Shown here: positions 1 through 11,147 of the stretch, one piece after another
Numbering within the stretch: position 1 is the stretch's first letter
Layout of the letters: each line of letters starts with the position of its first letter
Program-made: the position numbers and the translations under genes
The notes under the pieces: generated by a model
Seen by the model: the letters and a program-made list of their open reading frames with translations, nothing else
Told to the model about the DNA's origin: nothing
Database searches by the model: none
NCBI GenBank assembly: GCA_026225945.1
Contig: JAMJFZ010000770.1
Span: 542,501-606,500 of the forward strand
Reading direction: 5' to 3'
Source: Cricetomys ansorgei
Taxonomy: Eukaryota; Chordata; Mammalia; Rodentia; Nesomyidae
Length of the DNA stretch: 64,000 bases

Positions 1-4
1 CCTT

Positions 5-222
5 GGGGCTGGAGAATGGCTCAGGAGCTAAGAACACAAGCTGCTCTTCTAGAGGACCCAGGTTCAATTCCCAGTATCCACATGGTGACTCACAACTGTC
101 TGTACTCCAGTCCTAGAGGATCTGATGTTGTCTTCCGGTTTCCATGGCCACTGCACACACATGATACACAGATGTTCATGTAGGCAGGACACCCATGTAC
201 AGAAAAATAAAACAAAACAATG
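5..222 (+). repeat. B2 SINE
   Basis: Near full-length tRNA-derived B2 SINE. It opens with the B2 head (GGGGCTGGAGA), has the AGAGGACCCAGGTTC B-box region, the CTCACAACTGTCTGT core and an A-rich AAAATAAAAC tail. It starts at the very edge of the window. Confidence 0.93.
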
Positions 223-295
223 AAGGGACGAAAGGGTGCTGGGCCAGCGCAGTGGGTCTCTGTTCCACAGGCTCACCCCAGAGCGCACATGTCGG

Positions 296-492
296 AAGAA
301 GCCATGCGTGATAGCACACCTTGCGATCCCAGCCCTGGAGAGGGGCACCCGCAGATTCCTGGAGTTCGCTCCTCAGTCACCCCGGTCTCCTTGGCAGCTC
401 TAGGCCAATGAGAGATGCTGTCTCCTGCAGCCCCAAAAAGGTGAATAGCTCCTGAAGAATAATACCTCAGGTTGTTCTCTGGCATTCACATG
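296..492 (+). repeat. B4-family SINE, 3' part
   Basis: Degenerate copy of the B1-like half of a B4 SINE: a GATCCCAGCCCTGGAGAGG box, GAGAGATGCTGTCTC, then the typical B4 end (GGTTGTTCTCTGGC) running straight into a CA array. The first bases (223-295) are too decayed to classify. Confidence 0.6.
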
Positions 493-512
493 CACACACA
501 CACACACACATA

Positions 513-546
<34 letters not shown>

Positions 547-981
547 TGCACATACACACACACACATGCACACACATGCACACACACACATGCACATACA
601 CATACACACACGCACATACACATACACACACATGCACACTCATACATATACACACACATGCACACTCACACACACACATACACATGCACACACACATGCG
701 TGCATACACATACACACAAATGCACACACATATACACACATACACACAGAGACACACACACACATGCACATACACACATACACACACACACAAATGCACA
801 CACGCATACACACACAGATACACATACACACAAATGCACACACATATACACACATACACACAGAGACATACACACACACATGCACATACACACATACACA
901 CACACACACAAATGCACACACGCATACACACACAGATACACATACACACAAATGCACACACGCATACACACACACTCAAAC
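490..981. repeat. long (CA)n-derived microsatellite with higher-order units
   Basis: Nearly 500 bases of alternating CA interrupted by TG, TA, AAATG, AGAGA and CGCA variants. It grows from the tail of the preceding B4 SINE. Between 718 and about 950 a block of roughly 114-118 bases is repeated. Histidine/threonine-rich and cysteine/valine-rich open frames here are artefacts of the repeat. Confidence 0.97.
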
Positions 982-1100
982 ACTAGCCCAGAGGACGAAG
1001 AGTTGGCTGAGGACTGGACAAAGGAGAACATGATTGGACAGCTCCTCACACATCGTAGCTGAACAACATATGAGTGCCATGATTAAGGGAACATTCACGT

Positions 1101-1227
1101 ATTTTAAAGATTTATTTGTTTCTGTTTTTTGTGTGTTAATGTTTTTCACGTATGTAGGTGCTTGGAATGGAACTCTGGTGCGTGAAGAGCAGCCGGCACT
1201 CCCAGCTGCTGAGTCATCTCTCCAACC
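1101..1227 (-). repeat. B2/B3 SINE relic
   Basis: Antisense B2-type SINE: the plus strand ends with CTGAGTCATCTCTCCAAC, the reverse complement of the B2 head, preceded by a GAAGAGCAGCCGGCACTC box. Strongly diverged. Confidence 0.72.
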
Positions 1228-1345
1228 TTGTTTTTGCTTTTTGAGACAGGATCTCACTGAGTTACTGAGGCTGGCTCTGAACTTCTCTGTAGCTCAGGCT
1301 AGCTCTGCCTCCCTGTGAGGTTACAGGCACGGACCACCCTACCAA
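1228..1345 (-). repeat. B1 SINE
   Basis: Antisense B1: TTTTGAGACAGGATCTCACTGAG, a CAGGCTAGCTCTGCCTCC core and a TTACAGGCACGGACCACC end (read reverse-complemented). It abuts the preceding B2 relic. Confidence 0.8.
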
Positions 1346-2147
1346 CTCTGACTGGCTTTCTTTTTCTTTTTAATCAGTCTTCTCTACCTTGGGATCTCCC
1401 CTTGGCGAGGCATAGCTCCATCACAGATCAACACACAGCTTTGCTTCTCCTGGCCAGAGTCAAGTACAATTCACTAAGCACGTGGGAACCCATTTCATTC
1501 ATGCTAATAACTATGTAAACTAGTGTGTCTGAGGCTGTGGTCAAAGGCCCCCAAATACAGTGACTTTAAAAATTGTTTACATCATGAAGACATGGGACGG
1601 AGGTACAGTCCAATCCTGGGGCTCGGTCGCCCTCTGATCACAGTGTAGCTTTTACAGTGGGCTTCCCCATCATGGGGGGCAAGGGCCTGCTCCATCCTTC
1701 GAAGCCCCAGAGTTCTTCCATTCACACTTGGCCACATCTCCCCAGCCAGGCATGGTCCAGATCCAGATGCAGGCAACATTAGGAGATGCCTTGCTTAGCA
1801 GAGTACCCACAGGGCTCAGGGCTCCACTCCAGACCTGAGGAGGTGGCTGAGGGAGCTTGGCTGTGCTGGGATGTTGGGTCTGAGCTAGGGACTGTGATAA
1901 GGAGGGACTCTGGGACTTGGAGCCTGAACCATCCCATCACCCCAGGGCCTGTCCAAGCCAAAGCTGCCTTCAAGGGTCTCACCCGCTATGTTCTGTCTCT
2001 TTACAGCGAATTGTTCGCTCTGAAACACGCTGAAGTCACCGTGTCGGCTGCGTGCGAGGCACTGAGTGGGCATGAGTGGGCAGAGCAAACGACTCCCTCT
2101 GACTGGAAGGGAGGGAGGGACACCACTATGAAACTGAGTAGCCTGTT
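1346..2147. other. single-copy interval, no gene seen
   Basis: About 800 bases without a recognised repeat or supported exon. The open frames here are unrelated to any protein I know. Confidence 0.6.
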
Positions 2148-2149
2148 AG

Positions 2150-2268
2150 GACTCGGTGCGCGGTGCACACCTATAATCTCAACACCGCGGAGGCTGAGGC
2201 AGGAGGAACTCAAGTTGCAGGCTAGCCTGGGTCACATGGCTAGACCCCACCTCAAGGGAAAAGAAACT
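2150..2268 (+). repeat. old B1-like SINE
   Basis: Carries the 7SL-type signature GGTGCACACCTATAATC, GAGGCTGAGGCAGGAGGA and GGCTAGCCTGGG, then a degenerate CTCAAGGGAAAAG tail. An early B1 or B4-derived monomer. Confidence 0.68.
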
Positions 2269-4809
2269 GAATTCAGCCAACGTCACATGGCAAAGAAACT
2301 GCGCCTGTGACCCCAGGTCCTCCTCCCTTCGGAAAGAGCCCTTCATCCGAGCTCTGTCAATGTCCCATGCCTTAGAAACAGGGAATGGGTCCCTCTGGTA
2401 CCCCAGGCCATGAGCTCTCACTCTTGGCATCCAACGAATGGGCACTGAGCCCTGGCCCTCTGGGTTGCCTGGGAGACATCTTTCCCAGAGGCCAGCTTGG
2501 GGAATGGACAAACGAACAAGAGTATCTTTCTAGGGTTGATGGGGCCACGGAACCGATTCAGACCCATCTCTGTTGCAGAGACAATGGCTGGTCTATTACA
2601 AGAGCTGCCTCCTTCCACTGTGTCTGTGACCCCTGACTCTGTGGAAGTGATGGCCAGGAGCAGCAACGGTGCTGGTCCAGGTGTCTGCCAAGATGACGCT
2701 CTCAGAACAGTGGCCTCTAGTGGCTGGCAGGGGGTTCTGGGACCACCTGCTACCCATGAGGAAGCTGGAGGGCTACACTCAGAGCTGTGCTTGGCAAAGC
2801 CGGGGAGAGGGCCCTGCCACCAGGAAAGGACAAGGGCTGGTCTACTGTGGGGCTTACAGTCCAGGCATTTGGAGTAGGAGAAACTCCCACTCGTGTTCCC
2901 GGATGCCCATGAGTGTAGCTGCAGGGAGGGTATGGGATTCCAACACTGTACTTACAACGCGCTGAGGATCCTGAGAGGCTGCACGTGAATGCCCATGTAG
3001 GGAGCTCTTCCTCAGGAAGGCCGATCAGCTGACATCAGAAGGGCAGGCGTGAACGGAAGGGCTCCGTTTTTATAGAGACTGTCCTTCAGACATGGTCAAA
3101 GTAGCTCCGTAGGTAGAAATGGCCTCTTGAACTGTGTGACCCCTAAGCAGCTTCAGTGGCCCGGTCAGAAAACACTTTGGGTACCACCCCACTTCCTGCG
3201 TTGTTTTCTGAAGCTCTTTAGTATTTTAAAGTTTGTTTCGTAATCGGAACAACCAAAGCTGCGATGCGTGGACAGGAGGGCTGGGAATGCCAGAGAGAGG
3301 CGGTGTGGGGTGATGGGGCAGGAGGTTCGGCTCAGCCCACAGGAGGTGGGCAGCCAGGCTGCAGCTCCGGAGTGGCCACTAGATGGCACTCGCACACTGG
3401 TGTTCAGCCCAGTCCGTGACACTTTTCCACTCGGGCGCCTGTACAATCTCCAGAGGGACTGGCGGAAGCTTTGTACCCGTCAAGTCTCCCTCCGTTCGTC
3501 CTCCTAACCACCCTTGATGGTCCACAGAGGTGTAAATAGACAGGTACATGTCACTTTCTAATTCATTTCACCCACTATTAAGCGATCTTAAGAACCTGGC
3601 AAAAATACCTTCAAAGGTCTGGAAACCCTATGGGCAGCTTTGCAGCGTGCTCATCCCGAGCAAACGCTTAAGAGGCGGTGATCCCACTCTGCGGAGTAGA
3701 GAAGCCTACTTGTTTCTCTCTTAGTCATTTCAAAGATATGTGGAAAGGACTGGAAGCGAAGGTGAGGGGCTATTAAAAGAGTTTCAGGCCAGCACTGCAG
3801 CCTGGTAAAATACAATGCGATGTACATGAGAGTACTTTCATTTTTACCAGGTCGTTTGTATTGTTAGGCAGTTTTGAACCAGCCAAGCGTCAGTTGCATG
3901 TTCTTGTTGTGTACGGCTGCGGTCGGAGGAAGGTGGGGGACAGGACGTCTCACGTGCCATTCTTTCCACAAGTGGGGTGCAGTCAAGTTCATAAATCTGT
4001 TCTGATGTTTGAGGAAAGGAAAATACAATTCTAACGTCACCTAAAATGGATTTGGCTCCTGCCTGGTTCGATTCTCTCTGAGCCGGGTGGACATCGTGGG
4101 GAGGGGCTCTCAGGCGCAGGCGGGAACGCCTCCTCTGTGCTCCGAGCCCCACTGGTAAGGTTAACCTGGGTGCCGCAGGACAGCAGATGGGAATTCTGGT
4201 TTGCAGCCACTGTGGAAAAATAAAAACATGTTCCAAGGGGAAAGGGAGCTTGTATTTCTGAGTTTGAACCTTTGATCAGCGCTCGCTTCTGAAGGGAGGG
4301 CTAAACCTTTTGGTGGAGGCACATGGCTTGACATCTGTGAAAACACAGCTGTATAGAGCAAAACAAAAGTTGTGGAATACAATGGTTTTGCTGTGTCAGG
4401 GCCGTTAATGCTCGAATTCTAGACAAATATTGTCTTTTGATAGCTCTCTCAGAAGGCCTTCTACATTTCCCATGTAATTGCTTAGTAATGTTTTTCTTTG
4501 AAATTCAGATTTTGAGCCACCTTTTAAGAAATGAGACATAGGTCTCTCATATCTCTCCAAAAAGATGCTAAAAAATCAATGGGTTGTTGTGATAGCACTC
4601 CCTAGGTCTAACCTTACTGGTGGCTGGGAGGTAGGAAGAGATTAAACCCTTTGAAACAGATTAAGGTGAATTTATCATGATTTGCTTTCGTTTATTTTTA
4701 TGCAAACACTGGATGCAGAGCTTTATTCCAAGAGTTAGAGGCAAAGATGGGGCCTCGAAGCCCTAGGCCCTCGGAAACTTGCTTTGTTTTGAGCAATTAA
4801 GATTTGCCA
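2269..4809. other. SINE-free single-copy DNA with a CTCF-type site
   Basis: 2.5 kb with no recognisable interspersed repeat and no supported exon. It contains the CTCF-type motif at 3376-3389. Several frames stay open for 80-130 codons but show no motif, splice-site context or known protein. Confidence 0.6.
3376..3389 (+). promoter_or_regulatory. CTCF-type core motif
   Basis: CCACTAGATGGCAC fits every position of the CTCF core consensus CCASYAGRKGGCRS. It lies in single-copy DNA, not in a B2 SINE, so it is not one of the rodent B2-borne CTCF sites. Binding is inferred from sequence only. Confidence 0.55.
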
Positions 4810-5030
4810 CTGTGTGAATCGAGCCGGCTTCCATTCTTCTGTAAATAGCGGTCTTAGGACCTCTCTCCCCCAGCCGCTCAGCCGGGCAGTGCATTCGGAG
4901 GCGGCTCCCCTCGGCGCCTGCTCTCCTCCACGTTCTCTTCCCTTTCCTTCACTACTGTCGATGGCTGAGCTTTAGCTCCCGCGTCCCTTGGTAATGGGAC
5001 ATCTCTGGCCCTCCGGATCCTCCAGGGTGG
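4810..5030. promoter_or_regulatory. small CpG-rich patch
   Basis: I count roughly fourteen CpG in about 200 bases (GAGCCGGC, CCGCTCAGCCGGG, CGGAGGCGGC, CGGCGCC, CCCGCGTCCC), close to expectation for its base composition. The rest of the region is CpG-poor. This suggests constitutive hypomethylation, for example an enhancer or minor promoter. No TATA or initiator arrangement is obvious. Confidence 0.35.
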
Positions 5031-8000
5031 CCACCAGGACACCTTGGGTTGAGGGTTAAAGGCAGGAGGCAGGAGTCTGGACATATTGCCCTTCACCCAC
5101 CCCAGCACCCACCACCATTTCCCCAGAAATGAAATTACTGTGGGGTTTAAGAGAGAGAAACAAACATCCACCTTCAGGGGCCATCCTGCTGCAAGGAGTA
5201 TGAACGAGATAAGTCCTTCCAGGGACCCCAAAACTTTCCCCTTTGAAGTCCTGGTTCCGCCTCCCCCTTTCCAGAGAGAAAGGGAAAACAGAGCAGAGCC
5301 CGGCCTCTGAGGACCGCTGACTTGACATCTTTCCTGGGCCTCCTTCTGCAGGCTCATCCTCCGTAACCGAGCCTTTAGAGACCGCAGAGTTGGGTGGCCA
5401 GGCCTTCCACTGCCCCAGCCGGCCCCCGTCTGCTGCAGACAGTGTAGGGAGATGGACAGCAGAGAGAAGAGACCTGGGGAAGGGTGAACTCTAGCAAGTT
5501 TCTGCTGAAGGTCTGATCCGCCTTCTTGATGAAAGAAAAAAAAAACAACCCCCCCCCCAATCAAATAACAAAACGCTCCAACCCCAGGCCCCTCTGGCCA
5601 GCTGCATTTTGTCCCTGGGACTGTGGGTGTCACCGCAGCTTCTTTTTCTGCAGTTCGGGCTTCTAATGCAGAGGACTTGGTAAAGCCTATTAATTTTTCA
5701 GGCAAAACGGATCAAGGGAAGTCTTTGATGCGGCTGCTCTCTCATTTAGTATTCAAAGGTAAAGGATCCTACTCCCTTCTCTTTGCTTTTGACATAATTA
5801 AAAGAGACTTCCCCCTCAGTGGCCACACACACAAAAAAAAGTCGCTAGTATTTTTCGAAGTAAAAGTTCTAACTTTTTGTGTCAGGTCTGTTGGGCCTTC
5901 TCTAAGATGGTCGGCATCTCTGCCGTTGCATGGTGTTCTCCTTGCATTTTAATTTCGGCAGATGGGCTATGTCGGATTTCTTCCCTTTCTCACTGCACTA
6001 CACACATATATATGTACATTATTCTGATAGCGCAGTTAGAAATTGAAGTGGCCTTGGACACCCTGACTGGCCCTGGTCCCCTCTGATTTTACACTGGAAC
6101 ATCCTGAAGTTGCGAGGGGACCTCACAGGTCCGTCTGCTGAGTTTAACCTCGGATTGCGATCCTAGAAGCCGCAGTGAGGCTTTTGTCTTTTTATCTGTG
6201 CATTTCAGTGCTCGCTAGGGAAGGGCCTTCGGTTTCACTGCATATGCAAAAAACCCAGCTTGAATTTTTTTGCACCCCCTGTCCTGTTTGTCGCTGGTGT
6301 CCTGTTTTCCGTTGTTTTGGTTGTTGGTGTTGGCAAAAGTCATTTGTTTTCAGATGCCAGGGCTACTTTGCTTTCTTCATTATTGCCTTTGCCCAAAACA
6401 TCTTAGAACAGTTTAAAAATTCATGCATGAGGCTGAATCAGTTACATATGATGATGGTTTTATTTTCTATCTAAAGGTAGGCAGTATTTTAAAGGTGCTG
6501 TGCCTGTGTGGTCACCAGAAGCCAATTAAAACTGCCAGCATTCTATCCAAAACCTGTTTGGTGGTATAAATAATTGAAGCTGGGAAATTCAGCAGTCTGG
6601 GCAGGGCCTACCGCACAGCCTGCGTAGCAGCAGCGTTCTCTCCCCTGTGAGCCCCGGAAACCAGCGCTGGCCACCCTGTCACCTGGGTTTAAAAACTAGA
6701 TAATAAGGCCGTGTACGAGCACATTTTTAAAAGAGTCTCTTTGGCCTGTGGAGAGGGAGGGGAAAGTGACATTATTTACAGGTGTTTGAGAGAAAGAAGC
6801 CAATCCCAGGCCCCTCGTGAGGCAGGTAGGAGTGGAGTGACTTGAAGCACGCCACCGAAGCATCCAGCTTTTAAAAGATGATGTGATTAAAAAGGACATC
6901 TGAGAAGAGTTTTATGAAGTTGTTATAGCAACTGAATACATGGACTGACATGCGTGTGTCTAAAGCATGAAGGATTGTAGGGAGCTGAGAAGCACGGCCA
7001 GCACTCTGGGAAAAGGAATGGACAGCAGTAGCTAAATATTCCCCCGTGGTCCTCCCTCGGGGTGGCTGCCTCAGTCTCCCCTTCTGCAAATGTGTGGTGG
7101 TTGGTATTTTCCTGGAGTCACCCAAGTCCCAGGCCTTGTACCAGCGTCTGCTCATCCCTCATCAGGCGTCCAAGCTATGGGGAACACAGTCTCCAAATTG
7201 TGTGCGGCTGGGGACTGCCGGAGTGGCCTCCAATCGCCCCTGGGTTTACACCTCTGTGTCCTCTCTCGAATGTCTTTGTGAACCCTTGCTCCTCTCTTCC
7301 CTCCGCACGCCAGGCCTACGCCACCACTGGACACCTACCAAGCTGTGCTCAACAGTCCAAATATTTGAATATTCCTAGAAGTCTTCTTTTTTAACCCCTG
7401 TCCTAAAAGCTATAAACTCGTCCCTGTGGCTTGACTTTGAATTTCTCATTTAAAAAAAAAAAAAATTGATGTTTTTAATTTTCCTCTCCAAGTGCTGGCA
7501 AGGGTATTAAATGATGGTTGCTTTAAATCACGGGCAAGGCTATATAAAATTAACACACGCACGTAACTATAGTACTCTGTTAAAGCTGGTTGGGAAACCA
7601 ATGCCTTCCGTGCAGTCTGGAAAGCCTCTCTTCAGTCTTTAGATTTCAGGTTAGAACGCCTCACGTTTCTTGCAATGCATTGTGGGTCTTAAGGTAGTTT
7701 TCTTTTCTCTACATTGAATGAGGTGATCGTTTACTATCAATTATAAGTTTACTAGACCATCCTGTAAGACGTTTACTGTTTGAATAGAAAAAATTAATAA
7801 AACATTTGTTTCCACAACAAAATTCAATTTCCCTTTTAATGGTATTTATTGTAAAATGTTGATTATCAAGCTGGGCCTTTTTTAGGCATAAATGTTTTAT
7901 TTTGTTGGATAGCCTCAATTCCTAAAGTTGAGCAAAGAAAAAAAGGTGGGTTTTTGTTGTTTTGTTTAAGGAGTAAGCCTTGGAATAGAAACTTTATAGT

Positions 8001-8455
8001 GAATTGCTTCCTAATTCTTTAATTCTGAGATCAAAAGATTTTTCTGTTCCCCAGCAAGCAGAACTAACTATTCTTAGTCTGCCAGGCCAAACACTCATTT
8101 AAAAAATCCTATCAACCTGTCGTCCAGTTCTACATATGCTCCTCAGAGTCATTTCATTTTGATGTAACTTCTTGATTCTAAACACCTGCAACCCAAGACA
8201 GCGTGGTCAGCACAGCCAAGTGCGAGTTCCAAGATGGAGCTTTTTGTACACATCTGCGGTCAGACTCTCCCTCTCTGGACTGCGCGTTTTAGGACTTTTC
8301 CCTTTCTTTCTCAATATGATTTTGAGTCTTCCAAAGTGGATACTATTTTATTTCAGGTGGGTCGTTTAATAGTTTGTTGGTGTTTTCAAGGTCTCTAAAC
8401 AAAGTCTGACGTGTTAACAGTCTTATTAACGATGTTAAAATAGAACTGGCAGCTT
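5031..8455. other. SINE-free single-copy DNA
   Basis: 3.4 kb free of recognisable SINE or LTR sequence, with only short A/C/T runs (for example 5538-5560 and 7451-7465). No exon can be supported. The antisense frame over 4878-5705 stays open for 275 codons (see findings). The AT-rich part around 7700-8060 may be conserved non-coding DNA. Confidence 0.5.
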
Positions 8456-8765
8456 GTGGATGCCGCGGGAGCACAATGCCCAGGCAGCCTCCCTGCCCCT
8501 TATAAACGGCGCCCGCTGTCTTCCCTTTGTCTCAGGCCCAATCAGCAAACTAAACTTTTGTGGAGCCAGGAGGCTGTTCAAGAGTTTCCGAGGCAGCTGA
8601 GGGGCGGAGCTAGCGAGGAATTTATTGGGAGACCAATCCGTGCTGGGGGGAGAATGACCCCGAACTGGGAAGAAGGGCTTTGCGGGTCTGCGCGGCTCCC
8701 TGACCTCTCCTGCGGTTTTGTTCTCTTAGAGCATTTTGTTCTGGTCGCGTTGGGGCTTCCTAAAG
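8456..8765. promoter_or_regulatory. CpG-rich promoter-like segment
   Basis: About 16 CpG in 310 bases, GC above 50 percent. Elements seen: TATA-like TTATAAA at 8500-8506 (minus strand TTTATAAGGG), CCAAT at 8538-8542, a GC box (GGGGCGGAGC) at 8601-8610, ATTGG at 8624-8628 and CCAAT at 8633-8637. Read on the minus strand the order is CCAAT, GC box, CCAAT, TATA, which would place a start near 8470-8476. No transcript is demonstrated. Confidence 0.4.
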
Positions 8766-8910
8766 CCCCAGAAGTTTGAGAAGTTCTGGGTTATGACAAG
8801 CCCATCCCAACACAGACAGAACTGTGCCCCACGATTTTCTGGGGCTTGACCTGATGTGAGCATTCAGTTTTTTAGAAGTCTTACGTGGGCTCTTAATTGT
8901 TTAAAATACT

Positions 8911-8914
<4 letters not shown>

Positions 8915-8947
<33 letters not shown>
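8915..8947. repeat. poly(T) tract, 33 T
   Basis: Uninterrupted run of T. No SINE body is recognisable directly to its right, so it is not clearly the tail of an antisense retroposon. Confidence 0.95.
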
Positions 8948-8950
<3 letters not shown>

Positions 8951-10840
8951 GAATACAGTTTTATCAGTTTTCTTGATCCAAAATAGCTTCCAACTTTCTT
9001 CTGGTGTCTAGGGAATTACAGAACTGGATTAGTGCTTTACAAAAATAGATGTGTGTCTGGTTCATTAAAATATTGTCTTTTTTAGACAGCAGCCATAATA
9101 AGACAGAAAGATTTGTAAAGAAAGGCCTACTTTTTACATCGATATTGCTAGTAATGAATCTGACCAGCCACCTCACTTTGAAGTGCAGATTTATTGGGCA
9201 CCCTGACGAACGGATGACACCACCATCTGACTTAATAATTTATAAAGTATAGCACATTTATAAACTCTTTCCCCACACACCCTGAATGTTACAGGAGTTA
9301 CGGTAAAGGCGAAGGAGACACTGTTAAGATTTTGTTTTTCAGGTTGCAGGGGACGTTTCTTTGTTCCTGTAGGCCTTGTTCTTTCTTACAATATGCACTG
9401 TTGCTCATATTTGCTTTTCAACAGGCTGCTGTTCAGTGACTTCAGATATAGTACTAAGACCTAAGGTGGTAACCTGTAGGTACAAAGAAAGAAATTGCTG
9501 GGCAGCACACAGGGCACCGAGCATTCTCCTTAGAGCTAGGTTCCATAAAATTACTCAAGTACACCGAAATACAAATTATTTGTCAAGGAACACGCTAGCT
9601 CTCCCCTTCTCTTAGCTCACATTGTGTTACTCAGGCAAAACCCCAAGGGGAATATTTTCTTCTACTTTGTAAGCCCTAAAAATATGCACCATTGATTGAA
9701 CAATGTATGAAACTGGAGCAAACGGTCCTCATTTGATACCAGCCACATGCACTGGTATAAATAATACCATTTTCCGGTTGGCATCCCCGAGCGAGGGCTG
9801 CGTGATTAGGGCACTTTACCTGAGCAAGGAAGAATGACTCTGCGGTAGCTCTCGCTGGATCGTTGCTGCTTGTCATTCTCTCCTGCAGCCTACATGGCTG
9901 CCCACCCTCCGTCCCATGGCCGAGTGTGTCCTCACATTCCACTGCTGGGCCACAGGTCCAGCTCATGTTCAGGTGTAAGTGACCTCTTTTCTCATGTGCA
10001 TGCTGAAAGAGAGCCCGCCAGGCTGTGCAGTTGGGGATGTGCCCGGGGACGCGGGCACCACGCTGCCAGCATCAATGCTGTGCCCACCTGATGGAAATGC
10101 CCGGTGTGTGTCTGTGTGGCTTAGGGACACTAAGAAAGCTGAAGGATTAGCAACGAACAAAGCAAGCTCGCCACCTTTGTGCAGAAGCCAGCTGGCACCT
10201 CTCAGAGACAACCTAAGCAGCTCCATTTTCACCAAAGCCGAGCTGTAGAGCATTGCAGGCCAGAGTAGGATGGGAAGGAGGGACGAAGCCAGAAGCAGGA
10301 AGGAGGAGCCATTTCTTTTCTTGCAGGTGACACATGGAGAGATAAACCCACAAATATAAAGAAACTTTAATAATCAGTACAAGCTCACTCTTCAGGGAAG
10401 TCTTGAATAGCTTTGGTCCTTCCAAAGCCTTTCCTGATTTATTTTCCTAACTTCAAGGGGAAAGAAAAAGCCAGTGGTCCCAGCATTCGCTATAGTTAAG
10501 TGGTGACCTAAATGGATTGTGTCTCTTGGCCACTGGCACTTGAGGTAAATCAGTGTTCTAGATGTGAGCTAGATGCTGCCTTGGCTCTGGGGCCAGTTGC
10601 CCTAGACAAGAGTTCTTGTGTCTTTCTAGAGCTTTGGACTGGCCAGAGTGGCTTTTGGGAAAATAAAGTTTCTGAGCAATTTTACTGTTTGCTTTTCCAT
10701 TTAAAAATCTGTCAGCTACAAAGATGGTTTTTCTCTGGGATCATTATGGTGTCCTGAGGTTGGTACTTCAAATCCAACTGTGAAATGCCATTTAAAAAGT
10801 ATTTAATCAAATAAGGGAGATTTGGAGAAAGAGCACTTCT
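8948..10840. other. single-copy interval, no gene seen
   Basis: 1.9 kb without a recognised SINE or LTR. Short open frames only. AT-rich between 8950 and 9300. Confidence 0.55.
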
Positions 10841-10841
10841 T

Positions 10842-10987
10842 TGGGGGGGGGGGTTGAGGCAGGGTCTCACTGTAGCTCTGGCTGTTCTGTAATTCACTGT
10901 GTAGACCAGGCTGGCCTTGAACTCTCAGAGATCCTCCTGCCTCTATGTCTGCTGGAATTAAAAGCATTCACCACCACCCCTGGCTGT
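10842..10987 (-). repeat. B1 SINE
   Basis: Antisense B1 preceded by a G tract (about 11 G, 10843-10853) that replaces the usual T run. Shows GAGGCAGGGTCTCACTG, TAGACCAGGCTGGCC and a CACCACCACCCCTGGCTG end. Confidence 0.92.
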
Positions 10988-11028
10988 CAATACTCATTCT
11001 ATGGGAATGTTAAGTAATAGTTGTGATG

Positions 11029-11147
11029 ATTAAAAATAGTTAACCTTTGTGTGGTACTCAGATACTGTGATATATAATCCTGGGAAGGATTCTCCTGTGG
11101 GATCTCTTGGCTTGGTTTTAAAGGTGAAGAAATGATGAATGCATCTT
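11029..11147. repeat. possible ancient MIR-like fossil
   Basis: The order AATAGTTAACCTTTGTGTGG, a TAATCCTGGGAAGG box and TTTTAAAGGTGAAGAAATG recalls the conserved middle of MIR-type SINEs (ATAGTTAACATTT, AATCCTCA, TTTACAGATGAGGAAA). Heavily decayed and only a weak call. Confidence 0.28.

Noticed and set aside
467..1062. Long His/Thr-rich and Cys/Val-rich open frames on both strands
   Set aside because: They are translations of the CA microsatellite; the same happens at 15351-15884 and 43652-44092.
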